Positions 34,274 through 43,557 are shown, counted from the stretch's first letter. The stretch is 64,000 nucleotides of DNA from SZAS-103 sp043747745 (GCA_043747745.1 JAYTOP010000042.1:1-64000), one strand, 5' to 3'. Made by a program: numbers and translations. The notes: generated from the letters alone by a model not told the origin.

Positions 34274-34341
34274 TATGCTCAAGCGAACCGTGCAGGATGA
34301 AGTTTTCGGTGCAATCATGCGTCACGGCCAGCACGGCCACT
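34274..34341 (+). repeat. Dispersed ~67-base repeat, copy 1
   Basis: Runs from gctcaagcg through accgtgc and ggtgcaatcatgcg to gcacggcc. A second copy at 53885-53951 shares about 56 of 65 positions by eye. The ends carry ccgtgc and gcacgg as inverted arms. The surrounding 34239-34615 stretch has no gene; it consists of this repeat, two GGCTGGG hairpins and the repeat at 34443. Confidence 0.6.
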
Positions 34342-34379
34342 TATGCTTGGGCGATGACGATCAAATGATCAGCAAGTGC

Positions 34380-34447
34380 GTAGGCTGGGTTGTCAAACCC
34401 AGCGCTTTTCTGTGTGGAACAGGCTGGGATTGCATCCCAGCCTACTT
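34380..34447. repeat. Paired GTAGGCTGGG palindromes
   Basis: Two perfect stem-loops: gctgggtt-gtca-aacccagc (34384-34403) and aggctgggat-tgc-atcccagcct (34421-34443), bounded by gtaggctggg and cccagcctac. This is a well-known kind of bacterial interspersed palindrome. Confidence 0.75.
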
Positions 34448-34500
34448 GCTTGTGCCGAAACAGAAATGACTCGCGCGCGCAGCGCTTGAAAGCTTTGTTC
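34443..34500 (+). repeat. Repeat with tgccgaaacagaa core, copy A
   Basis: Contains tgccgaaacagaaatgactc followed by gcgcgcgcagcgcttgaaagct. Copy B at 38143-38210 is nearly identical over this core and has the same orientation. The two copies bracket kdpE and kdpD. Confidence 0.65.
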
Positions 34501-34512
34501 TTAGCAATTCCA

Positions 34513-34540
34513 TTCATGGTTCCCATAGGCTCACCATGAA
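34513..34540. terminator. Hairpin downstream of kdpE
   Basis: ttcatggt-12-base loop-accatgaa, an 8-base perfect stem about 75 bases after the kdpE stop, with no T-tract on the minus strand. It may act in ending the kdp transcript or be a relic of a repeat. Confidence 0.3.
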
Positions 34541-34615
34541 CGGAAGTAGTTGGAGATCCGATGAAGCGCGGCGATACCAAGACGACGCGCGGTACATCCT
34601 GGACTCATTCATCAA

Positions 34616-35323
34616 CTATCCAACGACAGGCTCGGCCAACCGATACCCCACCCCGATTTCGGTCAGCAGATACTTCGGCTTGGCGGGCTCGGTCTCGATC
34701 TTGCGCCGCAGTGCGCGCATGTAGATGCGCAGGTACTGCGGCGACTCCACGTGCGCAACGCCCCAGACTTCGCGCAGCAATTGCCGATGCGTAATCACCT
34801 TGCCCGGATGCTGGGCTAGCGCGACCAGCAGCTTGTATTCGATCGGCGTGAGATGGACATCGGCACCGTCGCGCAGCACGCGATGCGCGGCGCGGTCGAT
34901 CGACAGGTTGCCGATCTGGATGATCGCCGTCGCGGTTTCGCCGATGCGTTCGAACTGATGACGCTGCGCAACGCGCAGGCGCGCGAGCAGTTCGCCGATG
35001 CCGAATGGCTTGGTGATGTAGTCGTCGGCGCCGATGTCCAGCGCCGCAACCTTGTCGGACTCCTGGCTGCGCGCCGACAGCACGATGACCGGCCCCTTGT
35101 ACCACTCGCGCAATGCACGGATGACGTCCAGACCGGAACGATCCGGCAGGCCGAGATCGACCAGCACGATGTCCGGCTGCCGCACAGCCGCGAGGTGCAA
35201 TCCTTCGGTGCCAGTGATCGCCGCAAGCAATTCGTAACCGTGCGCTTCGAGTGCAGCAACGAGGAAACGCTGGATCTGCACGTCGTCCTCGATCGCAAGC
35301 AGTTTCAGACGCGGTGCGTTCAT
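34616..35323 (-). CDS. kdpE: KDP operon response regulator
   Basis: OmpR/PhoB-type activator of the kdp operon. 235 residues from ATG 35323, which overlaps the kdpD stop by four bases (ATGA). Receiver domain: KLLAIEDDVQIQRFLVAALE with the acidic pair, phospho-Asp in DIVLVDLGLPDRSGLDVIRA, and the Lys in ADDYITKPFGIGELLARLRV. The C-terminal winged helix has HLTPIEYKLLVALAQHPGKV and YLRIYMRALRRKIE, ending in YLLTEIGVGYRL. Partner of KdpD. The frame continues upstream to 35365, but that part lies inside kdpD. Confidence 0.97.
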   Translation of the reverse strand: MNAPRLKLLAIEDDVQIQRFLVAALEAHGYELLAAITGTEGLHLAAVRQPDIVLVDLGLPDRSGLDVIRALREWYKGPVIVLSARSQESDKVAALDIGADDYITKPFGIGELLARLRVAQRHQFERIGETATAIIQIGNLSIDRAAHRVLRDGADVHLTPIEYKLLVALAQHPGKVITHRQLLREVWGVAHVESPQYLRIYMRALRRKIETEPAKPKYLLTEIGVGYRLAEPVVG

Positions 35324-38088
35324 GCGTCGCTCGACTCCGTGCCAGTCCGACCCATTGCAGTCCATTCCATATCGGTCAGCGGCAGGCTGAAGCGGAACTC
35401 GGCACCGCCGCCCATCATGTTGGATGCGGCGATGCTGCCGCCATGCGCTTCGACGATGTATTTGCAGATACTCAGGCCGAGCCCGAAACCGCTCTGCGGC
35501 TCTTCCGTGCGCACCCGATGGAATTTTTCGAAGACGCGCGTCTCTTCGCCGCTCGGCAAGCCCGGTCCGTGGTCGCGCACGCGCACGATGACGGTGCCTG
35601 CGACAGCCTCGGCAGCAATCGAAATCGCAGCGCCCTGCGGCGTGTGCTTGATCGCGTTTTCGATCAGATTGGACAGCACCTGCGCAATCAGCACCTCATC
35701 GCATGGCACCAATGCAAGGTCGGGCGCGACAGCGACCGTCACGTTCCGACCGACCAACGCCTCGTCCAGCCGCGCGAGCACAGCGCCGACGAGTTCCTCG
35801 ATCGACACCCATTCGCGCTTGAGCGCAATCTTCCCCGAACTCAATCGCGTCAGGTCGAGCAGGTTCGCCATCAACCGATTCATGCGCTGCGCTTCGTCGA
35901 GCAACCCGCGCAGCAAACTCGTGCGCCGTGCGTCGTCGCGTTGCACGGCATCGCTTTCGAGCAGGGTCGAGGCCGAGCCGATGATCGTCGCGAGCGGTGT
36001 GCGGAAGTCGTGCGAGATCGAACTGAGCAGCGCATTGCGCATGCGCTCGGTCTCAATATCGAGGCCGGCGGTCTGCGCCGCCTCGGCGAGCTGCACGCGC
36101 TCCATCGCAACCGCCGACTGGCTGACGAACGCTTCCAGCAGATGCATCTGCTCGGGTGTCTGGAGTTGCCGCAAATCGTTCGGCCTCACCGCCAGCACGC
36201 CGACGCAACGGCTCAGTGCCTTGAGCGGCAGGTATATCGCATCGGCACCTGCCAGCGTACCGGTGTTGAGGCCGGTCATTTCCTGGTGATCGAAACTGTA
36301 TTGGGCGATACCAAGTTCGTTGCCGGGCACTGGCAACCGGTTCATCGCACCCTGGGTGCGCACCTGTCCCCTCGAACAGAAATTCGAGGGATCCTGAATC
36401 TTGCGCTCGCCATCGGGCAGCAAGACCACCGCGTCGCAATCCATCGATTCGATCACATGCCGGCACAGGATCGTGCAGAGTTCGTCGAGATGGCGGCTAC
36501 CAGCGAGCTCGCGACTGAGTTCGTAGAGTTCGCGCGTGCGCCGCTCGCGGTGGCGCGCGACCGCCGCCTGGCGTCGACCGAACGCGGTCAGGCCGCTGAT
36601 GATCAGCCCGATCACCAGCATCACCGCGAAGGTGATCGCATACTGGGCGTCAGAGAAAGCGAACGAGTAATACGGCGGCACGAACAGGAAGTCGAACAGC
36701 AGCACGCCGAGCACGGTCGCCAGCACCGACGGCCCGCGACCGAATCGCCACGCGGTGACCACCGTCGCGAGCAGGTACAGCATGACAAGGTTGATGCGAT
36801 CGATATGCGCGCTCAGCGGCAGGCATACGACGGTCACCAGCGCCACCACGAGTGCGGCTTTCGCATACGCGGGCCAGCGGCTGGAACGGGGCGGGATTCG
36901 CGACGGCGTAACCGACGCCTCACCCGCTTCGCCGGTGATCACGTAAACGTCGATATGCCCGCTGGCGCGGATCACTTCGTCGACCAGCGATCGCTTGAAG
37001 CGATCGCGCCATCGCGATTGCAGCGGTTTCCCGACGATGATCTTGCTGATGTTGCGCTGACGTGCGAGCGCGATGAGTTCGACGGCCACGCTGTCGCCGC
37101 TGAGGTTCGCGGTCTCGGCACCAAGCTCTTCGGCGAGCTTGAGGGTCTGCAGGACGCGGTCGCGTGCTTGCTGCGGCAGTCGTTGCAGCGACGGCGTCTC
37201 GACGTACACGGCCAGCCACTGCGCATGATGCGCGAGCGCAAGCCGGCGCGCGGCGCGTACCACGCGTTCGGACAATGCATCGGGCCCGACACACACCAGC
37301 AGACGTTCGCCGGCAACCCAGGTCTTGGCGATCGCATGGCGGTCGCGGTATTCGCGCATCGCCGCATCGACGCGATCGGCAGTCGCGCGCAAGGCGAGCT
37401 GGCGCAATGCGATCAGGTTGCCCTTGCGAAAGAACTCCTGCAGCGCCTGCTCGCTCTTTTCGCCGCCGTACACCGTGCCCTCGCGCAGGCGTTCGAGCAG
37501 GTCGTCGGGCGGCAGGTCGATCAACTCGACTTCGTCGGCGCTGTCGAACACGCCATCGGGAATCGTCTCGCGCACGTGCACGCCAGTGATCTGCGCAACG
37601 ACGTCGTTGAGGCTTTCGATGTGCTGGACATTGATCGTCGTGTAGACGTCGATGCCGACCTGCAGCAGTTCTTCCACATCCTGCCAGCGTTTGGGATGGC
37701 GCGAACCGTCGACATTGGTATGCGCGAGTTCATCGACGACGATCAGGCTTGGCTTGCGCGCGAGCGCTCCATCCAGGTCGAATTCGCGCAGGCCGATGCC
37801 ACGGTGCTCGATGCGCTGCGCGGGCAGGATGTCGAGTCCTTCGAGCAGCGCTTCCGTCTCGGCCCGTCCATGCAGTTCGACGTAGCCGATGACGACATCC
37901 ACACCGGCCGATGCCTGCTTGCGCGCCGCTTCGAGCATCGCATACGACTTTCCGACGCCGGCCGAGGCGCCGAAGAAGATCTTCAGTCGTCCGCGCTTCG
38001 AACGCGCCTCATCTTCCTGCACGCGAGCAAGCAGCGCGTCGGGATCGGGACGCTCGTCGGGAGGATTGGCGGGCATGCGAGCGGACAT
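35320..38088 (-). CDS. kdpD: KDP operon sensor histidine kinase
   Basis: Senses low potassium and osmotic state and phosphorylates KdpE. 922 residues from ATG 38088. Domains in order: KdpD N-terminal ATPase-like domain (Walker A in FFGASAGVGKSYAMLEAARK; DELAHTNVDGSRHPKRWQDV); a Usp-like domain about 250-370; the four-helix DUF4118 membrane segment about 400-500 (ALVVALVTVVCLPLSAHIDR and following); a GAF domain; HisKA with the phospho-His in ALLSSISHDFRTPLATIIGS; and HATPase (LSNLIENAIKHTPQGAAISI; GFGLGLSICKYIVEAHGGSI). GAGGTG stands directly before the ATG. The 147-base gap upstream to kdpC contains a repeat, so kdpDE may have their own promoter. Confidence 0.97.
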   Translation of the reverse strand: MSARMPANPPDERPDPDALLARVQEDEARSKRGRLKIFFGASAGVGKSYAMLEAARKQASAGVDVVIGYVELHGRAETEALLEGLDILPAQRIEHRGIGLREFDLDGALARKPSLIVVDELAHTNVDGSRHPKRWQDVEELLQVGIDVYTTINVQHIESLNDVVAQITGVHVRETIPDGVFDSADEVELIDLPPDDLLERLREGTVYGGEKSEQALQEFFRKGNLIALRQLALRATADRVDAAMREYRDRHAIAKTWVAGERLLVCVGPDALSERVVRAARRLALAHHAQWLAVYVETPSLQRLPQQARDRVLQTLKLAEELGAETANLSGDSVAVELIALARQRNISKIIVGKPLQSRWRDRFKRSLVDEVIRASGHIDVYVITGEAGEASVTPSRIPPRSSRWPAYAKAALVVALVTVVCLPLSAHIDRINLVMLYLLATVVTAWRFGRGPSVLATVLGVLLFDFLFVPPYYSFAFSDAQYAITFAVMLVIGLIISGLTAFGRRQAAVARHRERRTRELYELSRELAGSRHLDELCTILCRHVIESMDCDAVVLLPDGERKIQDPSNFCSRGQVRTQGAMNRLPVPGNELGIAQYSFDHQEMTGLNTGTLAGADAIYLPLKALSRCVGVLAVRPNDLRQLQTPEQMHLLEAFVSQSAVAMERVQLAEAAQTAGLDIETERMRNALLSSISHDFRTPLATIIGSASTLLESDAVQRDDARRTSLLRGLLDEAQRMNRLMANLLDLTRLSSGKIALKREWVSIEELVGAVLARLDEALVGRNVTVAVAPDLALVPCDEVLIAQVLSNLIENAIKHTPQGAAISIAAEAVAGTVIVRVRDHGPGLPSGEETRVFEKFHRVRTEEPQSGFGLGLSICKYIVEAHGGSIAASNMMGGGAEFRFSLPLTDMEWTAMGRTGTESSDA

Positions 38089-38142
38089 CACCTCAATGAT
38101 GCGCGCTGAGGCGCGCGCATGCCTAGTCGGCGCACATGGTCT

Positions 38143-38210
38143 TGGTTACTTCTGCCGAAACAGAAGTGACTCGCGCGCGCAGCGCGTGAAAGCTCTTGCT
38201 TTCGCGCGCA
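38143..38210 (+). repeat. Repeat with tgccgaaacagaa core, copy B (between kdpC and kdpD)
   Basis: ggttacttctg-ccgaaa-cagaagtgac forms an imperfect palindrome, followed by tcgcgcgcgcagcgcgtgaa and agctcttgctttcgcgcgcag. Same orientation as copy A at 34443. Confidence 0.65.
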
Positions 38211-38235
38211 GCACCAGTTCAATCGCCACAGTCCA

Positions 38236-38805
38236 TTACTGTCGATCCAGCAGCAAATTCAGTTCAAGCACATTCACCCGCGGCTCGCCCAACACCCCGA
38301 ACGTCCGCTGCTCGGTCGCCCGATCGATCATCTCCTGCACCTGCGCCGGATCGATATGGCGCACACGCGCCACACGCGCAACCTGGTATTGCGCAGCAGC
38401 CGGCGAGATTTGCGGATCCAGCCCGCTCGCGGATGCGGTGACCAGATCAACTGGAACCGCGGCCGTATTGCCCGGATCTACTGCATGCAATGCATCGATG
38501 CGCTGTTTGACTGCGTCGATCAATGCGGGGTTGGCCGTGCCCAGGTTCGATCCGCTCGACGATGCGGCGTTGTATGCCTGTGGCGAAGTTGCCGAAGGGC
38601 GCCCCCAGAAATAGTGCGGCGCATCGAACGGTTGGCCGATCAGCGCCGATCCCACCGGTTTGCCGACGTTCTCAATCATGCTGCCATTGGCCTGCCGTGG
38701 AAACGCCGACTGCGCAATGGCGGTCACCAGCAAGGGATAAGCAACGCCGGTGATCGCGGTCATCAGCACCAGCATCACCACGGATTGACGCAATAGTTTG
38801 ATCAT
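38236..38805 (-). CDS. kdpC: Potassium-transporting ATPase subunit C
   Basis: Single-span subunit that stabilises the KdpFABC pump and aids K+ or ATP binding. 189 residues from ATG 38805 (GGAG nine bases ahead). Seen: the N-terminal helix QSVVMLVLMTAITGVAYPLL, 'GQPFDAPHYFWGRPSATSPQ' AYNAASSSGSNLG, TASASGLDPQISPAAAQYQV and the C-terminal LGEPRVNVLELNLLLDRQ. It follows the porin gene by 13 bases instead of following kdpB directly. Confidence 0.96.
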   Translation of the reverse strand: MIKLLRQSVVMLVLMTAITGVAYPLLVTAIAQSAFPRQANGSMIENVGKPVGSALIGQPFDAPHYFWGRPSATSPQAYNAASSSGSNLGTANPALIDAVKQRIDALHAVDPGNTAAVPVDLVTASASGLDPQISPAAAQYQVARVARVRHIDPAQVQEMIDRATEQRTFGVLGEPRVNVLELNLLLDRQ

Positions 38806-38818
38806 GGCGATGCTCCAC

Positions 38819-39643
38819 TCAGAAAGTTGTTTGCAACATCGCGAAGCCGCGCAGGCCGCCGACATCGCGCGTGTCGGTCGGGTCAAGGAAGCTCGCGGTG
38901 TGGCCGTAGAAACTATGGTTGTCGGTATCGGTCGCGCCGAAGCTCGCCGACCAGTGCGTCGCGAACTGGAATTTCAGTGTGGCACCGAAATCGTTGTAGT
39001 CGGGATTGCGGGTCCCGCTCGGCAGAGGTGCCACGAGTTCGTTGGAAACGAGCGTGCGTGCGGCATGCAGGGCCACGCTCCACTTGTCGCTGATCGGAAT
39101 GCTCGCATCGAGCTGGATGTACTGCGTCCCGTGGGAATTGCCGTCATAGCCCTGCTCGGTATCGATCGCGAAATAGTCGCCGAGCGAACGGTTGTATTTC
39201 AGCGTGAGCCACTTCCAGGTCAATGCCGCATTGGCTTCGAGCGTGTTGAACGAGCGCGACGGCAGCGCGGGCCTGGCCTTGTCGAGGCCGCCGCCCGGAT
39301 ACACGTAGCCGTACAACCCGACGCGCCACGACCAGTCCTTGTCGAAGGAATTTCCGTAGCTCGCGTAGAGATCCAGTTCAATCGCACCGCCTGGATAACT
39401 CTTGCGGCTGACGCTCGATGCCCAGAGCCCTGCGGCGAAACCGTTTTTCAGCGCGAGGTCGCCGCCGCCCTGGATCGCCGGACGACCCCAGGTCTGTGTG
39501 AGCCCGCGGAACATGTAGTCGGTTGTGACGGCGACGTTGCCGGTGATGCTGGTGCCCGACGCGTCATCCGCCAGCGCCACCGTGGGACAAACCGACAACA
39601 CGAGGCCGGCAAGAGACGCGATCTGGAAAGACTTCTGGTGCAT
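38819..39643 (-). CDS. TorF-type putative porin inserted between kdpB and kdpC
   Basis: 274 residues. Signal peptide MHQKSFQIASLAGLVLSVCP then TVALADD; GGGG seven bases before the ATG. The rest is an outer-membrane barrel: GNVAVTTDYMFRGLTQTWGR near the start (the TTDYxFRGxTQ signature of this uncharacterised porin family), alternating strands throughout, 'DWSWRVGLYGYVYPGGGLDK', and the ending DVGGLRGFAMLQTTF with a C-terminal Phe suited to BAM recognition. It sits 26 bases after kdpB and 13 bases before kdpC, so it must be co-expressed under potassium limitation. A role in letting K+ cross the outer membrane is an inference from position. Confidence 0.85.
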   Translation of the reverse strand: MHQKSFQIASLAGLVLSVCPTVALADDASGTSITGNVAVTTDYMFRGLTQTWGRPAIQGGGDLALKNGFAAGLWASSVSRKSYPGGAIELDLYASYGNSFDKDWSWRVGLYGYVYPGGGLDKARPALPSRSFNTLEANAALTWKWLTLKYNRSLGDYFAIDTEQGYDGNSHGTQYIQLDASIPISDKWSVALHAARTLVSNELVAPLPSGTRNPDYNDFGATLKFQFATHWSASFGATDTDNHSFYGHTASFLDPTDTRDVGGLRGFAMLQTTF

Positions 39644-39669
39644 GTCGAGCCCCAAGGAAACAGACGGAT

Positions 39670-41745
39670 TCACGCCAGCCCCAGCACGACCAACAGCATA
39701 TCGATCAGCTTGATGCCGATGAATGGCACGATCATGCCACCGATGCCGTAGACAAGCAGGTTGCGGCGGAGCAGATCGCCCGCGCCGAGAGCGCGATATT
39801 TCACGCCCTTGAGAGCGAGCGGGATCAGGAAAACGATGATCAGCGCATTGAAGATCACCGCCGACAGGATTGCACTCGCGGGCGTCGCCAGGTGCATCAC
39901 GTTCAAGGTGTTCAGCGCGGGATACGTGGTCGAGAACGCGGCCGGGATGATCGCGAAATACTTGGCGATGTCGTTGGAAATCGAGAACGTGGTCAGCGAG
40001 CCGCGCGTGATCAGCATCTGCTTGCCGATCTCGACGATCTCGATGAGCTTGGTCGGATTCGAATCGAGGTCGACCATGTTGCCGGCCTCTTTCGCGGCCT
40101 GCGTGCCGGTGTTCATCGCTACGGCGACATCGGCCTGCGCGAGTGCAGGCGCATCGTTGGTGCCGTCGCCGCACATCGCGACCAGCCGGCCTTCGGCCTG
40201 GATATCGCGGATGAGCTTGAGCTTGGCTTCGGGCGTCGCCTCGGCGAGGAAATCGTCGACGCCCGATTCCGCGGCGATCGCGCCGGCGGTCAGCGGGTTG
40301 TCGCCGGTAATCATGATGGTCTTGATGCCCATCCGGCGCAGCTCGGCGAAGCGCTCGCGGATGCCGCCCTTGACGATGTCCTTGAGCTCGATCACCCCGA
40401 GCGCGTTGCGCCCATCGGCCACCAGCAACGGCGTGGCACCCTGGCGCGCAATGGCATCGGCCGCGCGACGCACTTCTGCAGGCACGCTGCCACCCAGCGC
40501 GATCACGTATTTCTCGACGGCATCGATCGCGCCCTTGCGGATCTTGCGGCCGCCGATCAGATCGACGCCGCTCATGCGCGTCTGCGCCGTGAACGGCACG
40601 AACTGCATCTCGCCATCGTGCAGTTCGCGTTCGCGCAGGCCGTACTTTTCCTTCGCGAGCACGACGACGCTGCGGCCTTCCGGCGTTTCGTCCGGCAAGG
40701 ATGCGAGCTGCGCGGCATCGGCGAGCGCTTCAACCGTCACGCCGGGCGCCGGATGGAAGGCGACCGCGTGGCGATTGCCGAGGGTAATCGTGCCGGTCTT
40801 GTCGAGCAGCAGCACGTCGACATCGCCGGCCGCTTCGACCGCGCGTCCCGACGTCGCGATCACGTTGGCCTGGATCATCCGGTCCATGCCGGCGATGCCG
40901 ATCGCCGACAGCAGGCCGCCGATCGTGGTCGGAATCAGGCATACCAGCAACGCGACCAGCACGGTGATCGAGACCGGCGTGCCGTGGCCTGCGGCGTGCA
41001 CGCTGTATAGCGAGTACGGCAGAAGGGTTGCGCATGCGAGCAGGAAAATCAGCGTGAACTTTGCGAGCAGGATGGTCAACGCGATCTCGTTCGGCGTCTT
41101 CTTTCGCGCGGCGCCTTCGACCATCGCGATCATGCGGTCGAGGAAACTTTCGCCGGGGTTGGCGCTGATGCGTACGACGATCCAGTCCGACAGCACGCGC
41201 GTTCCGCCGGTCACCGAATTGCGATCGCCACCCGACTCGCGCACGACTGGCGCGGATTCGCCGGTGATCGCGCTCTCGTCCACGGTCGCGGCGCCTTCGA
41301 CCACTTCGCCGTCGCCGGGGATTACGTTGTTGGCATCGACCAGCACGAAGTCGCCAGCGCGCAACTCGCTTGCGGTCGTGTGGACGATCTGCGCATCGCG
41401 ATGCGCCCCGGCGAGCTTGAGTGCGAGTACTTCCTTGCGCGCGCCACGCAGTGCGTTCGCCTGCGCCTTGCCACGGCCTTCTGCGATCGCTTCGGCGAAG
41501 TTCGCGAACAACAGGGTGAACCACAACCATATGCCCACGCCGAGGATGAAGCCGGCCGGCGCTTCGCCGTGGCCGAACAACGCCTGCACCCACAGCAGGG
41601 TCGTCGCGATGCTGCAGACGAACACCACGAACATCACCGGGTTGCGCACTTGCGCACGCGGCGAGAGTTTGCGGAATGCGTCGATGATCGCCGGCACCAG
41701 CAACTCCTTGCTCAATGCGCTGCTACGAACTGTCGTTGCGCTCAT
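39670..41745 (-). CDS. kdpB: Potassium-transporting ATPase ATP-binding subunit
   Basis: Catalytic P-type ATPase subunit. 691 residues. Seen: actuator-domain ATVDESAITGESAPVVRESG (TGES), the phosphorylation site VDVLLLDKTGTITLGNRHAV, nucleotide-binding KIRKGAIDAVEKYVIALGG, and hinge MCGDGTNDAPALAQADVAVA (GDGxNDAP), followed by GNMVDLDSNPTKLIEIVEIG. Membrane helices lie at both ends. The phosphorylatable Ser of the inhibitory TGES loop is present. It starts three bases after the kdpA stop. Confidence 0.97.
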   Translation of the reverse strand: MSATTVRSSALSKELLVPAIIDAFRKLSPRAQVRNPVMFVVFVCSIATTLLWVQALFGHGEAPAGFILGVGIWLWFTLLFANFAEAIAEGRGKAQANALRGARKEVLALKLAGAHRDAQIVHTTASELRAGDFVLVDANNVIPGDGEVVEGAATVDESAITGESAPVVRESGGDRNSVTGGTRVLSDWIVVRISANPGESFLDRMIAMVEGAARKKTPNEIALTILLAKFTLIFLLACATLLPYSLYSVHAAGHGTPVSITVLVALLVCLIPTTIGGLLSAIGIAGMDRMIQANVIATSGRAVEAAGDVDVLLLDKTGTITLGNRHAVAFHPAPGVTVEALADAAQLASLPDETPEGRSVVVLAKEKYGLRERELHDGEMQFVPFTAQTRMSGVDLIGGRKIRKGAIDAVEKYVIALGGSVPAEVRRAADAIARQGATPLLVADGRNALGVIELKDIVKGGIRERFAELRRMGIKTIMITGDNPLTAGAIAAESGVDDFLAEATPEAKLKLIRDIQAEGRLVAMCGDGTNDAPALAQADVAVAMNTGTQAAKEAGNMVDLDSNPTKLIEIVEIGKQMLITRGSLTTFSISNDIAKYFAIIPAAFSTTYPALNTLNVMHLATPASAILSAVIFNALIIVFLIPLALKGVKYRALGAGDLLRRNLLVYGIGGMIVPFIGIKLIDMLLVVLGLA

Positions 41746-41748
41746 GGT

Positions 41749-43557
41749 TCAGTGCCCGGTGGTAGCGGTGAGGAAGTCGGCGATCGGGCCCAGGGCCAGC
41801 GCCGGCAGAAAGGTCAGCGCGCCGATCACGATCACGACGGTCGCGAGCAGCACCACGAACAGTGGCGTGTGCGTCGGCAGGGTGCCGGCCGATTCAGGAA
41901 CATGCTTCTTCGCGGCCAGCGAACCGGCGATCGCGAGCATGCCGATCGCGAGCGGGAACCGCGCGAAGAACATGCAGATGCCGAGCAGACTGTTGTAGAA
42001 CGGCGTATTTGCCGAGAGCCCGCCGAACGCGCTGCCGTTGTTGTTCGACGCCGACGAGAACGCGTAGAGGACTTCGCTGAAGCCATGCGCACCGGGATTC
42101 GCCATGCCGGCCAATCCGGCCGGTGCGAGCACGCCGATCGCGGTACCGAGCACGGTCAATGCGCACGGGATCAATACGACGAGGCTCGCCATCTTCATCT
42201 CGTAGGCTTCGATCTTCTTGCCGAGGTATTCGGGCGTACGTCCGACCATCAGCCCGGCGATGAACACCGCGACGACCGCGAACGCGAGCATTCCGTACAG
42301 ACCCGAACCGGCACCACCGAAAATCACTTCGCCGAGTTGCATCAGCCACATCGGGATCAGCCCGCCGAGCGGCGTGAACGAGTCGTGCATCGCGTTGACG
42401 GAGCCATTCGACGCAGCGGTCGTCGCAGTCGCCCACATCGTCGAGTTGACGATGCCGAAGCGGGTGTCCTTGCCTTCCATGTTGCCGCCCGCCTGCGTCG
42501 TCGATGCCGTCTGGTCGATGTGCATGTGCGCAAGTGCGGGATTGCCGGCCTGTTCGGCAAGCGTGCAGGCAACCATCAGCGGAATGAAGATCGCGGCCAT
42601 CGCTGCAAGCAGGGTCCAGCCTTGGCGGCGGTCGCCGACCATCGCGCCGAAGGTGTAGCAGAGCGCGGCGGGAATCAGCAGGATCGACAGCAGTTCGAGG
42701 AAATTGCTGAGCGGCGTTGGGTTCTCGTATGGATGCGCGGAGTTGACGTTGAAGAAGCCGCCTCCATTGGTGCCGAGTTGCTTGATCGCGATCTGCGATG
42801 CGGCAGGGCCGAACGGCAGCGTCTGTTCTGTCACCACGGTCTGCTTGGTGACGCCCTTGCCCTGCGCATCCTTGACGGAGTTGCCCGTTGCGTCCTTGAC
42901 GGTTTCGGTGATCGTGGTCGGCTGCAGCAGCGGCACGTGCTTGTAAACTGAGAAGTTCTGCACCACTCCCTGCGAGACCAGCACCAGCGCGAGCACCAGC
43001 GAGAGCGGCAACAGCACGTACAGCGTGCTGCGGGTCATGTCGACCCAGAAGCTGCCGATGGTCTTGGCAGTGCGTCGCGTGAAGCCGCGGATCAGTGCGA
43101 TCAGCACGGCGATGCCGGTCGCGGCCGAGAGGAAGTTCTGCACGCACAGGCCCAGCATCTGGGTCAGGTAGCTCATCGTCGACTCGCCGCCGTAGCCTTG
43201 CCAGTTCGTGTTCGATGCAAAGCTGATCGCGGTGTTGAACGCGGAGCCGGGACTCACCGCGCCGAAGTGCTGCGGATTCAGCGGCAGCCACTGCTGCATG
43301 CGCTGCAACGCATACACCTCGAGCAAGCCGACCAGATTGAACACCAGCATCGCCAGCGCATACCGGCGCCAGTGCATCTCCTCTTCGCCGCGGATGCCGC
43401 AGACCCGGTAGACGAAACGTTCGATACCGCCACCGAAGCGCGTCACCCGGTTCGGCGCATCGGCGAACACCAGCGCCATGTAGGCGCCGAGCGGCTTGAC
43501 CAGCGCCAGCAGCACGCCCAAGTACAAGGCCATTTGCAGCCATGCATTGGCAGTCAT
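41749..43557 (-). CDS. kdpA: Potassium-transporting ATPase potassium-binding subunit
   Basis: Channel-like subunit that selects K+. 602 residues and about ten membrane helices. The four selectivity-filter regions are recognisable, for example FNTAISFASNTNWQGYGGES and 'QIAIKQLGTNGGGFFNVNSA' HPYENPTPLSN, and EVLYAFSSASNNNGSAFGGL. The ATG at 43557 overlaps the kdpF stop (ATGA); the GTG at 43566 is not needed. The order kdpF-A-B is standard. Confidence 0.97.
   Translation of the reverse strand: MTANAWLQMALYLGVLLALVKPLGAYMALVFADAPNRVTRFGGGIERFVYRVCGIRGEEEMHWRRYALAMLVFNLVGLLEVYALQRMQQWLPLNPQHFGAVSPGSAFNTAISFASNTNWQGYGGESTMSYLTQMLGLCVQNFLSAATGIAVLIALIRGFTRRTAKTIGSFWVDMTRSTLYVLLPLSLVLALVLVSQGVVQNFSVYKHVPLLQPTTITETVKDATGNSVKDAQGKGVTKQTVVTEQTLPFGPAASQIAIKQLGTNGGGFFNVNSAHPYENPTPLSNFLELLSILLIPAALCYTFGAMVGDRRQGWTLLAAMAAIFIPLMVACTLAEQAGNPALAHMHIDQTASTTQAGGNMEGKDTRFGIVNSTMWATATTAASNGSVNAMHDSFTPLGGLIPMWLMQLGEVIFGGAGSGLYGMLAFAVVAVFIAGLMVGRTPEYLGKKIEAYEMKMASLVVLIPCALTVLGTAIGVLAPAGLAGMANPGAHGFSEVLYAFSSASNNNGSAFGGLSANTPFYNSLLGICMFFARFPLAIGMLAIAGSLAAKKHVPESAGTLPTHTPLFVVLLATVVIVIGALTFLPALALGPIADFLTATTGH

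Noticed and set aside
35251..38109. 952-codon plus-strand open frame opposite kdpD
   Set aside because: It is a mirror frame of a high-GC gene: no start signal, composition of an antisense shadow (His/Arg/Gln-rich), and kdpD is clearly the real gene.
39761..41998. 745-codon plus-strand open frame opposite kdpB/kdpA
   Set aside because: Ser/Ala/Arg-rich shadow of kdpB with no domain; spans the kdpA-kdpB junction.
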